In this document: piece by piece, positions 25,626 through 33,167 of the stretch | Numbering within the stretch: the stretch's first letter is position 1 | Layout: each line of letters begins with the position of its first letter | Origin: Streptomyces sp. NBC_01233 | GTDB lineage: Bacteria > Actinomycetota > Actinomycetes > Streptomycetales > Streptomycetaceae | NCBI RefSeq assembly: GCF_035989305.1 | Contig: NZ_CP108514.1 | Span: 5,123,501 to 5,187,500 of the forward strand | Direction: 5' to 3' | Length of the DNA: 64,000 nt | Translations under genes and position numbers: made by a program | The notes under the pieces: generated by a model | Seen by the model: only the letters and a program-made list of their open reading frames with translations | Database searches by the model: none | What the model was told of the DNA's origin: nothing

Positions 25626-26447
25626 ATGAGTAGCGCTTCTGACCCGTTGGTCGCCCTGACCGGGCTTCCGGGTGTCGCCGAGTCCGTGGATTCCGTACGC
25701 AAGGCCGTGGACCGGGTCTACGGGCACCGGGTGATGCGCCGCCGCAGCGGTGAGATCACCTCGGAGGCCGCCCTGCGCGGAGCCCGCGGAAGCGCGGCGC
25801 TGTCCGGTGTGGACTGGGCGCTGGAGGAGGTGCGCCGCCGCACCGACTTCGGGTCGGAGCCGGAGGCGCTCACTGTGGGCGCGGCCCTGCGGCTCACCGC
25901 GGAGGCCGGGCAGCTGCTGAGCATCTGGCGCCAGTCGCCGCTGCGGGTCCTCGCGCGGCTGCACCTGGTGGCGTCGGGGTCGACGGCCGAGGGGGACGTG
26001 GTCGGCCGCCCCCGCCTGGCGGGCGAGCAGGTGGTGGAGCCCCTGGTGGACCTCCCGCTGCCGAGCGCCGTGGAGGTCGCGGGCCGGCTGGACGGCCTGT
26101 CCCGACTGATCATCGCGGGCGGATCCGCCCCGGCCCTGGTCACGGCGGCGGTGGTGCACGGCGAACTGCTGGCACTGCGCCCCTTCGCCTCGTACAACGG
26201 GCTGGTCGCGCGGGCGGCCGAGCGCATCGTCCTGATCAACAGCGGTCTGGACCCGAAGGCGATCTGCCCGGCGGAGGTCGGCCACGCGGAGCAGGGGCGC
26301 GAGGCATACCTGGCCGCCTTCGAGGGCTACGTCTCCGGCGCCGCGGAGGGGATGTCCGCCTGGATCGCCCACTGCGGGCGGGCGATCGAACTCGGGGTGC
26401 GCGAGTCGACGGCGGTCTGTGAGGCCCTGCAGCGCGGCGCGGCCTGA
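25626..26447 (+). CDS. Fic-domain-like protein with degenerate active site
   Basis: The 273-residue all-helical protein resembles Fic/DOC AMP-transferases. The region LLALRPFASYNGLVARAA near residue 185 lines up with the Fic motif HPFx(D/E)GN(G/K)RxxR. The catalytic His is replaced by Arg, and the acidic metal ligand and second Gly are also changed. An upstream SAALSGVDWALEEV corresponds to the usual inhibitory-helix region but lacks its Glu. AMP transfer is therefore unlikely, and a binding or scaffold role is inferred. The start could also be the ATG at 25596, which adds ten residues and has a strong ribosome site. Confidence 0.75.
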   Translation: MSSASDPLVALTGLPGVAESVDSVRKAVDRVYGHRVMRRRSGEITSEAALRGARGSAALSGVDWALEEVRRRTDFGSEPEALTVGAALRLTAEAGQLLSIWRQSPLRVLARLHLVASGSTAEGDVVGRPRLAGEQVVEPLVDLPLPSAVEVAGRLDGLSRLIIAGGSAPALVTAAVVHGELLALRPFASYNGLVARAAERIVLINSGLDPKAICPAEVGHAEQGREAYLAAFEGYVSGAAEGMSAWIAHCGRAIELGVRESTAVCEALQRGAA

Positions 26448-26853
26448 CCCGGGGGCGGAAGGCCGGGGCGGACGCGGGTGGCCGGGGGGTTCGGATCGTC
26501 CCCGGACGTGGGTTGCGGCGACACCGTACTGCTTTGGTGTCGCCGCTGGCACTTACGCCCAGTTACCAAGCGTCCTCGATATTTGCCCATCAGGTCGGGG
26601 ACTTTGCCCGTTACCTGGTGCGGCTGGCCCGTAATCGACGGGTCGACGTCGCGTGGGTGCTCGGCGCTCATGCTTCGGTCCGTGGGCCTTACTGCGTTTT
26701 AAAGATGATCCTCTCGGATGTTCTTTGGTCTCGCGGGCCGTTGCTTTATTTGTACTCCGCTTCGGTGCCATGCGAAACCCCTGGCTCCACTTTTTACTTT
26801 CCGGGACGAGTTCGGGTGAACCGGACAGCCCGCATCCGCGCAGGTCAGGAAAA
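26448..26853. other. Gene-poor, A+T-rich intergenic region with two hairpins
   Basis: These 406 bp carry no convincing gene. A perfect 9-bp hairpin (26517-26525 with 26536-26544, 10-nt loop) probably ends the Fic-like transcript. A second, imperfect hairpin near 26700-26725 could end the HAD gene on the other strand. The stretch 26690-26820 is much richer in A+T than its surroundings. A weak minus-strand frame of 72 codons (26553-26771) encodes a very basic peptide with rare codons including TTA. Confidence 0.5.
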
Positions 26854-27705
26854 TCAGGCAGACCTGGCGGCGGCCAGCGCGCTGGCCCGGCGGCGGCTCG
26901 CGTACCAGACCAGCCCGGCTGTGGCGGCTGCCGCGCCCACGGCGGCCGCTGCGACCAGGGCCGGGCGCGCCGGCATCGACAGCCCGGGGAGCCGCTGCTT
27001 GAGCCGCACGGGCCGGTTGAACACCAGGACCGGCCACTCGCGGGCCACCGCTTCCCGCCGCAGCGCCCGGTCGGGATTGACCGCGTGCGGGTGTCCCACG
27101 GCCTCCAGCATCGGGATGTCGGTGGCCGAGTCGCTGTAGGCGTAGCACCGGGCGAGGTCGTACCCCTCGGACTCCGCGAGCTCGCGGACCGCTTCCGCCT
27201 TGGTGGGCCCGTAGGCGTAGTACTCGATCTCGCCGGTGAAGCAGCCGTCCTCGCCCACGACCATGCGCGTGGCGACGACCCGGTCCGCGCCGAGCATCTC
27301 TCCGATGGGCTCGACGACTTCCGCGCCGGAGGTCGACACGATCACCACGTCGCGGCCTGCCGTGTGGTGGGCCTCGATCAGTGAGGCGGCCTCGTCGTAG
27401 ATGATCGGGTCGATGAGGTCGTGCAGGGTCTCCGCGACGATCTCCCGCACCTGCTGCACGTTCCACCCCTTGCAGAGGCCGGACAGGTACTCCCGCATCC
27501 GTTCCATCTGATCGTGGTCGGCGCCGCCGGCCAGGAAGATGAACTGCGTGTACGCGGTGCGCAACACGGCTCGCCGGTTGATCAGGCCGCCTTGGTAGAA
27601 GGACTTGCTGAACGTCAGGGTGCTCGACTTCGCAATGACCGTCTTGTCCAGGTCGAAGAAGGCTGCGGTGCGAGGCGAGGAGCGCGGCAAGGGCTGATTT
27701 TCCAC
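26854..27705 (-). CDS. HAD-IB family phosphatase with C-terminal membrane anchor
   Basis: The 283-residue protein is of the SerB/HAD-IB group. It has FFDLDKTVI (nucleophile and acid Asp) near residue 18, VIVSTSGAEVVEP (Thr/Ser motif) and CYAYSDSATDIPML (metal-binding Asp). A hydrophobic C-terminal segment (ALVAAAAVGAAAATAGLVWYA) would tether it to the membrane. The substrate is unknown; relatives next to ssd in mycobacteria are annotated as phosphoserine-phosphatase-like. I choose GTG 27705 (VENQPLPRS) because TATGCT lies 6 nt upstream; ATG 27729 is the alternative. Confidence 0.87.
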   Translation of the reverse strand: MENQPLPRSSPRTAAFFDLDKTVIAKSSTLTFSKSFYQGGLINRRAVLRTAYTQFIFLAGGADHDQMERMREYLSGLCKGWNVQQVREIVAETLHDLIDPIIYDEAASLIEAHHTAGRDVVIVSTSGAEVVEPIGEMLGADRVVATRMVVGEDGCFTGEIEYYAYGPTKAEAVRELAESEGYDLARCYAYSDSATDIPMLEAVGHPHAVNPDRALRREAVAREWPVLVFNRPVRLKQRLPGLSMPARPALVAAAAVGAAAATAGLVWYASRRRASALAAARSA

Positions 27706-27748
27706 GCCCCGAGCATATGCGCCCACCATTCGGCGTAAGGTGTGGCGC

Positions 27749-27814
27749 GTGGGTTTGCCTGAGAAGGCTCTCGGGTACACCATGGAAGTCACGGATCGTT
27801 CGCGACCGTGCTAA
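27749..27814 (+). CDS. Possible leaderless 21-codon mini-ORF upstream of ssd
   Basis: A TAAGGT box at 27736-27741 is 7 nt before a GTG that opens a 21-codon frame (VGLPEKALGY then TMEVTDRSRPC, stop at 27812-27814). A strong hairpin starts 40 nt later. The layout is like a leader peptide with an attenuator, but no run of regulatory codons is obvious. Expression is inferred from the promoter spacing alone. Confidence 0.35.
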   Translation: MGLPEKALGYTMEVTDRSRPC

Positions 27815-27854
27815 CCCGGTCTGGCTCCTCCCCCCCCCCGAGTCGGACCGTGGG

Positions 27855-27889
27855 GACGACCCCCGCTCTCCCCCCCGGCGGGGGTCGTC
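27855..27889 (+). terminator. Strong hairpin in ssd leader
   Basis: A perfect 12-bp stem (27855-27866 with 27878-27889) has a C-rich 11-nt loop. It ends the mini-ORF transcript or acts as an attenuator for the ssd-tad operon. The rest of the region up to 28182 has no gene. Confidence 0.6.
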
Positions 27890-28055
27890 GCATGTCCGGA
27901 CGCGGTTCGCGTCCCTGCCTTCGGCCCCAAGCGACCATCTCTCCGGCCCTCCTCTTGTGCGGGGCCGACGCGGCGAAGGCCCTCACCACATCAGACTCGT
28001 GACGGTGCGTAGTGGTTCCGCCGCGCTCCGGAACTCACCTGCGAGGGTGACCGGG

Positions 28056-28082
28056 TTATTCACACCCGACGGGTTGTCCACA
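28056..28082 (+). promoter_or_regulatory. Pair of DnaA-box-like sites upstream of ssd
   Basis: TTATTCACA at 28056-28064 and TTGTCCACA at 28074-28082 are in the same orientation, 18 bp apart. The second equals the preferred Streptomyces DnaA box and the first the classic TTATNCACA form. They lie about 100 bp before the ssd start. Confidence 0.45.
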
Positions 28083-28182
28083 GTTATCGAGCAAGATCCA
28101 CTTCCTTTTCCTGATCGCTGCACGGTGATTCCAGTCGCGAAGTCCGCGGTGCTGGATTTGCAGTGAGAAGGGGGCGGAGATC

Positions 28183-29379
28183 GTGGCTCGATCGAAGTCG
28201 TGTGAAACGCCGGAGTCCGTGGTGGCGGGCACGGGAGCAGGGGTCGGAGCGGGGGCCGGGGCCGCGCCCGGCGGCGGGCGGCCGCTGATCATCACAGAGG
28301 ATCCCGTGCTCCTCGACGATCTGCTGAGGCTGTGCGCCGCCGCGGGTGCCGAGCCGCATGTGCGCCACGCGGTGCCCGAGCCGAGCGGTGCGGGCGGTGT
28401 GTCCGGCGCAAGTGACGGAAACGCCGGGGGCGTTGGATGGGACTCCGCGCCGCTCGTGCTCGTCGGGGACGACGCCGCGAGGCGGGTGCGAGGGGCGCCG
28501 CGCAGGACCGGGGTGTTCCTCGTCGGCCGGGACCTGGAGGACCCCCTCGTGTGGCAGCGCGCCGTGGAAATCGGCGCCGAGGAGGTGCTGCGCCTGCCCG
28601 ACGCGGAGAGCCTGCTCGTCGACCGCATCGCCGACGTCGTGGAAGGGGCCGGGCAGCCCGCTCTCGCCGTCGGGGTGATCGGAGGCGCCGGCGGGGCCGG
28701 AGCCTCCACCCTCGCCTGCGCGCTCGCCGTCCGGGCAGCCCGCGCCGGGGAGCGGACCATCCTCATCGACGGCGATCCGCTGGGCGGGGGCATGGACGTG
28801 CTGCTCGGCGGCGAGAGCGCCGAAGGGCTGCGCTGGCCGGACTTCGCGGCGTCGCGGGGGCGGGTCGGGGCCGGAGCGCTGGAGGAGTCCCTGCCCGAGC
28901 TGCACGCCCTGCGGGTGCTCAGCTGGGACCGCGGGGACCGGGTGGTGGTGCCGCCCGCCGCGATGCGGTCGGTGGTGGCCGCCGCGCGCCGCCGGGGCGG
29001 GGTCGTGGTGGTCGACCTCCCGCGGCGGGTGGACGAAGCCGTGGCCGAGGTGCTGGCCCAGCTCGACCTGGTGCTGATGGTGGTGCCGGGCGAGCTGCGG
29101 TCGGTGGCCGCCGCGGGCCGGGTGGCGGCCGGGGTGCGGATGGTGGCCCGGGACGTGCGCGTCGTCGTGCGGGGCCGCTGCCCGGGCGGTCTGGATCCGG
29201 AGGCCGTGGCGGGGCTGCTGGGGGCGCCGCTGGCCGGCGAGGTGCCGGTCGAGGTGGGCCTGCCGGGGCGGGTGGCCGAGGGGGAGCCGCCGGGGGCGCA
29301 GGCGCGGGGCGCACTGGCCCGTTTCTGCGACGGTTTCTGGCAGCGGGCGCTTGGTCCGGCCCAGGGGGTGCCGGCATGA
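28183..29379 (+). CDS. ssd: Septum-site-determining protein Ssd, CpaE/MinD-like
   Basis: The 398-residue protein has a degenerate receiver-like N-terminal half and a MinD/CpaE ATPase half. The latter has GVIGGAGGAGASTLACAL near residue 165 and ILIDGDPLGGGMDVLLGG after it. The Walker A Lys of typical P-loops is not in its usual place (GGAGGAGAST), as in other Ssd/CpaE proteins. It heads the Tad secretion genes and overlaps the tadA-like ATPase by ATGA. The mycobacterial equivalent (Rv3660c) affects septation. The start is GTG 28183 after a GGGGGCGGAG site. Confidence 0.88.
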   Translation: MARSKSCETPESVVAGTGAGVGAGAGAAPGGGRPLIITEDPVLLDDLLRLCAAAGAEPHVRHAVPEPSGAGGVSGASDGNAGGVGWDSAPLVLVGDDAARRVRGAPRRTGVFLVGRDLEDPLVWQRAVEIGAEEVLRLPDAESLLVDRIADVVEGAGQPALAVGVIGGAGGAGASTLACALAVRAARAGERTILIDGDPLGGGMDVLLGGESAEGLRWPDFAASRGRVGAGALEESLPELHALRVLSWDRGDRVVVPPAAMRSVVAAARRRGGVVVVDLPRRVDEAVAEVLAQLDLVLMVVPGELRSVAAAGRVAAGVRMVARDVRVVVRGRCPGGLDPEAVAGLLGAPLAGEVPVEVGLPGRVAEGEPPGAQARGALARFCDGFWQRALGPAQGVPA

Positions 29380-30524
29380 GCGCGGTACTCCTGGACGCGG
29401 TGCGCCGGCGGCTCGCCGAGAGCGGGGCGGAACCGACCCCGGCCCGGGTGGCGGCGGCCCTGCGGGCCCAGGGCCGGCTCCTCGGGGATGCCGAAGTGCT
29501 GGGTGTGGCCGCCGAGTTACGGTCCGAGCTGGTCGGCGCGGGCCCGCTGGAGCCGCTGCTGACCGACCCCGAGGTCACCGATGTGCTGGTGGCCGCCCCC
29601 GACCGGGTGTGGGTGGACCGCGGTGGCGGCCTGGAGCTGACCGGGGTGACCTTCGCCGATGCCGCGGCCGTGCGCAGGCTCGCCCAGCGGCTGGCCGCCG
29701 TGGCAGGGCGGCGCCTCGACGACGCCCGGCCCTGGGTGGACGCCCGCATGCCGGACGGCACCCGGCTGCATGCCGTGCTGCCGCCGGTGGCCGTCGGCTC
29801 GGCCTGCCTCTCGCTGCGGGTGGTGCGGCCACGGGCGTTCACGCTGGAGGAGCTCGTCGCGGCGGGGACACTGCCGCCCGGCGGGCACCGGCTGCTGCGG
29901 GACATGGTCGAGGCCCGGCTGTCGTTCCTCGTCTCCGGTGGCACGGGAACCGGCAAAACGACCCTGCTCAGCGCCCTGTTGGGGCTGGTCGGGCCCGGCG
30001 AGCGGATCGTGCTGGCCGAGGATTCGGCCGAGCTGCGTCCCGATCATCCGCATGTGGTGCGGCTGGAGACCCGGCCGGCTAATCAGGAGGGGGCGGGCCT
30101 GGTCACGCTGGCGGACCTGGTCCGGCAGGCGCTGCGGATGCGGCCCGACCGGCTGGTGGTCGGCGAGGTGCGGGGTGCCGAGGTAGCGGATCTGCTCGCC
30201 GCCCTGAACACCGGCCACGAGGGCGGGTGCGGCACCGTCCATGCCAATGCCGCCGCCCATGTCCCGGCCCGGCTGGAGGCGCTCGGGACGGCCGCAGGGC
30301 TTGACCGGGCCGCCCTGCACAGCCAGTTGGCCGCCGCGCTGACCCTGGTGCTCCACCTGGTCCGGGACCGTGAGGGGCGGCGCCGGCTGGCAGAGGTGCA
30401 CGTGCTGGAGCGGGACGCCGCCGGACTGGTGGTCACCGTACCGGCGCTGCGCTGGGCCGCCCGGGGTTTCGTACGGGAGCGGGGCTGGGACCGGCTGCGT
30501 CCGTTGCTGCGAGGTGTCCGGTGA
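29376..30524 (+). CDS. tadA: Tad/CpaF secretion ATPase
   Basis: The 382-residue type II/IV secretion ATPase drives assembly of Flp-type pili. An N-terminal domain with PLLTDPEVTDVLV precedes the Walker A SGGTGTGKTTLLSALL near residue 190. An Asp/Glu box (VLAEDSAEL) and a Walker B region with RPDRLVVGEVRG follow, then the His box in NTGHEGGCGTVHANA. It is coupled by 4-nt overlaps to ssd and to the TadB-like gene. Confidence 0.93.
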   Translation: MSAVLLDAVRRRLAESGAEPTPARVAAALRAQGRLLGDAEVLGVAAELRSELVGAGPLEPLLTDPEVTDVLVAAPDRVWVDRGGGLELTGVTFADAAAVRRLAQRLAAVAGRRLDDARPWVDARMPDGTRLHAVLPPVAVGSACLSLRVVRPRAFTLEELVAAGTLPPGGHRLLRDMVEARLSFLVSGGTGTGKTTLLSALLGLVGPGERIVLAEDSAELRPDHPHVVRLETRPANQEGAGLVTLADLVRQALRMRPDRLVVGEVRGAEVADLLAALNTGHEGGCGTVHANAAAHVPARLEALGTAAGLDRAALHSQLAAALTLVLHLVRDREGRRRLAEVHVLERDAAGLVVTVPALRWAARGFVRERGWDRLRPLLRGVR

Positions 30525-31405
30525 GCGCCGCGGCGGGGCTTCCGGTGCCGGTGTTCGCCGGGGTGCTGTGCGCCGGGGCGGCCGCCTGGGGGCTCTCCGG
30601 GGGCGACTCCATGGTCCGGCGGGCGCGGGTGGTGCTGGCGGCGGGCGCTCCGGCGGTTCCCGGCGGACCGCGGCACCGGGACCGGCTGCTGATCGCCGTA
30701 CGGGTGCGGGCGGCGCAGTGGCGGGAGTGGGCCTGTGTCGGGGCCGGCCTCCTGGTCGCGGTGGTCGGTGGGTCGGTGATCCCGCTGCTGGCGGGCGCAG
30801 CCGCGCTGCCGCTGCTGCGACGGTGGCTCCGGCTACGGGCGCGCGAGCGGGCCCGGGCGGCCCGGGCCGCCGAAGTGGTGGCCCTGTGCGAAGCCGTGGT
30901 GGGCGAGCTGCGCGCGGGAGCCCAGCCTGGGCAGGCACTGACGGCCGCGATGCGGCGCACCGCTGCGGGCCCCGGCGGGCCGGGTGCGGCGGAGACGGGG
31001 GTGCTGGCCGCCGCGGCGTTCGGCGGGGACGTGCCGGGGGCGCTGCGCCAGGCGGCGAAGGAGCCCGGTGCGCAAGGGCTGGCCGGGATGGCCGCCTGCT
31101 GGCGGGTGTCGGTGGACAGCGGTGCGGGACTGGCCGCCGGGCTGGACCGGCTGGAGGGCGCCCTGCGGGCGGAGCGGGACCGGCAGGAGTCGCTGCGGGC
31201 CCAGTTGGCGGGGGCGCGCTCGACGGTGCTGGTGCTCGCCCTGCTGCCGCTGGTGGGCCTGCTGATCGGCACCGGGCTGGGGGCGGATCCGCTGCGGGTG
31301 CTGCTGCACACCCCGATGGGGTGGGGCTGCCTGCTGGCGGGCGCGTTGCTGGAGGCGCTGGGGCTGCTGTGGTGCCGGCGGATCGTACGGGCGGGGGAGC
31401 AGTGA
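30521..31405 (+). CDS. TadB-like inner-membrane platform protein
   Basis: The 294-residue protein of the type II secretion F family has two N-terminal membrane segments and two near the C-terminus (TVLVLALLPLVGLLIGTGL and the last 30 residues). The conserved cytoplasmic helical bundle between them contains ALCEAVVGELRAGAQPGQAL and ACWRVSVDSGAGLAAGLDRL. It forms the platform on which the pilus is built. GTG 30521 overlaps the ATPase stop by 4 nt. Confidence 0.88.
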   Translation: MSAAAGLPVPVFAGVLCAGAAAWGLSGGDSMVRRARVVLAAGAPAVPGGPRHRDRLLIAVRVRAAQWREWACVGAGLLVAVVGGSVIPLLAGAAALPLLRRWLRLRARERARAARAAEVVALCEAVVGELRAGAQPGQALTAAMRRTAAGPGGPGAAETGVLAAAAFGGDVPGALRQAAKEPGAQGLAGMAACWRVSVDSGAGLAAGLDRLEGALRAERDRQESLRAQLAGARSTVLVLALLPLVGLLIGTGLGADPLRVLLHTPMGWGCLLAGALLEALGLLWCRRIVRAGEQ

Positions 31406-32181
31406 TGAGCGGTTTCCTCGTCCACAGGCTGGGGATCGCGCTGTGCCTTGCCGTCGCGGCCCTCTGGGTGGGGTGGGCGGTGGTGGCACGGGTCCGGGAG
31501 CGGACGGCCCGGCGCAGGATCACGGCCCTGCTCGGGGTGGAACAGGGCCTTCGCGGACCGGTGTTCTCTTCCGCGGCTCGGGGTGTGGTGGCGGCGTGGG
31601 TCGGGCCGGCCGGGGCGCTGCTCGCGGGCTGGTTGCTCGTTGGCGGGACGACGGGTGCGGTGGTCGGCGTGCTGGCCGCAGTCGGGGTGCGGCGGTGGCA
31701 GGCGAGGGCGCGGCCGCCGGCCGGGTTGGATGCGAGGGAGGCGGAGCGTCAGCTGCCGTTCGCAGCCGACCTGTTGGCCGCGTGTCTGGCAGCCGGGGCG
31801 GGTCCGGTGGAGGCCGCGGAGGTGGTGGGGGAGTCCCTGGGCGGTCCGGTGGGCGAGCGTCTGGCGCGAGCCGGGGCGGAGCTGCGGCTCGGCGGCGAAC
31901 CGGGCGCCGGGTGGGGGAGGTTGGCGGAGATACCGGGCGCTCGGGCGCTCGCGGAATGCCTGGAACGGGCCGCCCGGACGGGGGCGCCCGCAGCGGAACC
32001 GGTCTCCCGGCTCGCGACGGGCCTGCGGGAGGACCGGGCCCGGCTGGCGGGAGCCAGGGCGCAGCGGGCGGCGGTACTCGTCACCGCGCCGGTGGGGCTG
32101 TGTTTCCTCCCCGCATTTCTTGCGATCGGGGTGGCGCCGGTGGTGATCGGAATGGCCTCGGGACTTCTCTCGAACACCTGA
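31405..32181 (+). CDS. TadC-like inner-membrane platform protein
   Basis: The 258-residue protein of the same F family as the gene before has a membrane segment at the N-terminus, a pair in the middle and a pair at the end. The signature AADLLAACLAAGAGPVEAAE lies in the cytoplasmic domain. With the TadB-like protein it would make the dual platform. Its ATG shares a base with the preceding stop (TGATG). Confidence 0.85.
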   Translation: MSGFLVHRLGIALCLAVAALWVGWAVVARVRERTARRRITALLGVEQGLRGPVFSSAARGVVAAWVGPAGALLAGWLLVGGTTGAVVGVLAAVGVRRWQARARPPAGLDAREAERQLPFAADLLAACLAAGAGPVEAAEVVGESLGGPVGERLARAGAELRLGGEPGAGWGRLAEIPGARALAECLERAARTGAPAAEPVSRLATGLREDRARLAGARAQRAAVLVTAPVGLCFLPAFLAIGVAPVVIGMASGLLSNT

Positions 32182-32231
32182 CGTCGCATTGATCACAAAC
32201 ATCAACAACGGAAATCCACAGGAGGTTTGCC

Positions 32232-32429
32232 ATGAGGATCATCTGGTTTCGGGTGCGGACGGCGCTGCGCGGTCGCGGGAGCGACGCGGGGATGTCCACC
32301 TCGGAATACGCCATGGGCACGATCGCGGCCTGCGCATTCGCCGCCGTCCTCTACAAGGTGGTGACGAGTGAAGTCGTCGCGACGGCCCTTCAGTCGACCA
32401 TCGGGAAGGCGCTCGATGTGCCGTTCTGA
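32232..32429 (+). CDS. DUF4244 Flp-pilin-like protein
   Basis: The 65-residue protein has a basic N-terminus ending GRGSDAG, then MSTSEYAMGTIAACAFAAVL. This resembles a prepilin: cleavage after Gly, a Glu at position 5 of the mature part and one hydrophobic helix. DUF4244 proteins occupy the pilin place in actinobacterial Tad loci. A strong AGGAGG ribosome site stands before the ATG, suggesting high expression, as expected of a subunit. Confidence 0.9.
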   Translation: MRIIWFRVRTALRGRGSDAGMSTSEYAMGTIAACAFAAVLYKVVTSEVVATALQSTIGKALDVPF

Positions 32430-32802
32430 GGGGAAGTCCGCGGCGCGCCGGGGAATGGGGGACCGGGGATATGTGACGGCGGAGGCGGCCCTGGTGATCC
32501 CGGCGCTGGTGCTGTTCGCGGCGCTGCTGGTGTGGGCGCTGATGGCGGCGGCCGCGCAGATCCGGTGCGTGGACGCGGCCCGGGCCGGAGCCAGGGCCGC
32601 GTCCCGGTCGGAGCCCGCGGAGGTGGCCGTAGCGGCGGCGCGGGCGGCCGCGCCGCAGGGGGCGCGGGTGGAGCTGGAGCGGGTGGGCGACCTCTGGCGG
32701 GTCCGGGTGGCGGCGCCGGCGCCGGGGCCGGGCGGGCTGCCCGTACGGCTCGGGGCGCAGGCGGTGGCCCTGGCGGAGGACAGCGTGGGGCCGCCGCCGT
32801 GA
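32416..32802 (+). CDS. TadE-family pseudopilin-like protein
   Basis: The 128-residue protein has the TadE pattern RGYVTAEAALVIPALVLFAA, a hydrophobic helix preceded by Gly and with Glu at the fifth position, then a small extracellular domain. The start is uncertain: ATG 32416 overlaps the pilin gene, while ATG 32455 would begin right before the helix. It is coupled to the next gene by GTGA. Confidence 0.82.
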   Translation: MCRSEGKSAARRGMGDRGYVTAEAALVIPALVLFAALLVWALMAAAAQIRCVDAARAGARAASRSEPAEVAVAAARAAAPQGARVELERVGDLWRVRVAAPAPGPGGLPVRLGAQAVALAEDSVGPPP

Positions 32803-33140
32803 GCCGGGACCGGGGCTCGGCCACGGTCTGGGCGGCGCTGGTGGCCACGGTGCTGGGGGCGGTGTTCGGCGGGGTGCTGCTGCTCGGCCAGGCCGTCGTG
32901 GCCCGGCACAGGGCGGCTTCGGCCGCCGATCTGGCGGCGCTCGCTGCGGCGGCCACCTGGGCCCACGGACCGGAGACCGCCTGTGCCACGGCACTGCGGG
33001 TGGCCCGGGCGCAGGGGGTGGTGCTTGCCGGGTGCCGTCTGCACGGCGAGGTCGCCGAGGTGACGGCCCGGGTCGCGGCGGGCCCCTTCACCCCGGCCGT
33101 CGCGGCCCGTGCGGGCCCGCCTCGGGCGTCGCCGGACTGA
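32799..33140 (+). CDS. TadG/Rv3654c-like secreted protein
   Basis: The 113-residue protein begins MSRDRGSATVWAALVATVLG, a TadG-type N-terminal helix with an Ala-rich body (HRAASAADLAALAAAATWA). This 'helicase/secretion neighbourhood TadE-like' group sits last in actinobacterial Tad operons, next to the MrfA/SftH helicase, exactly as here. It overlaps the TadE gene by 4 nt. Confidence 0.85.
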   Translation: MSRDRGSATVWAALVATVLGAVFGGVLLLGQAVVARHRAASAADLAALAAAATWAHGPETACATALRVARAQGVVLAGCRLHGEVAEVTARVAAGPFTPAVAARAGPPRASPD

Positions 33141-33167
33141 GCCGGGCACAAGGGCCCGGGAGGGGTC

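Noticed and set aside
28056..28082. Replication origin
   Set aside because: Only two DnaA-like boxes are present and there is no dnaA, dnaN or box cluster nearby.
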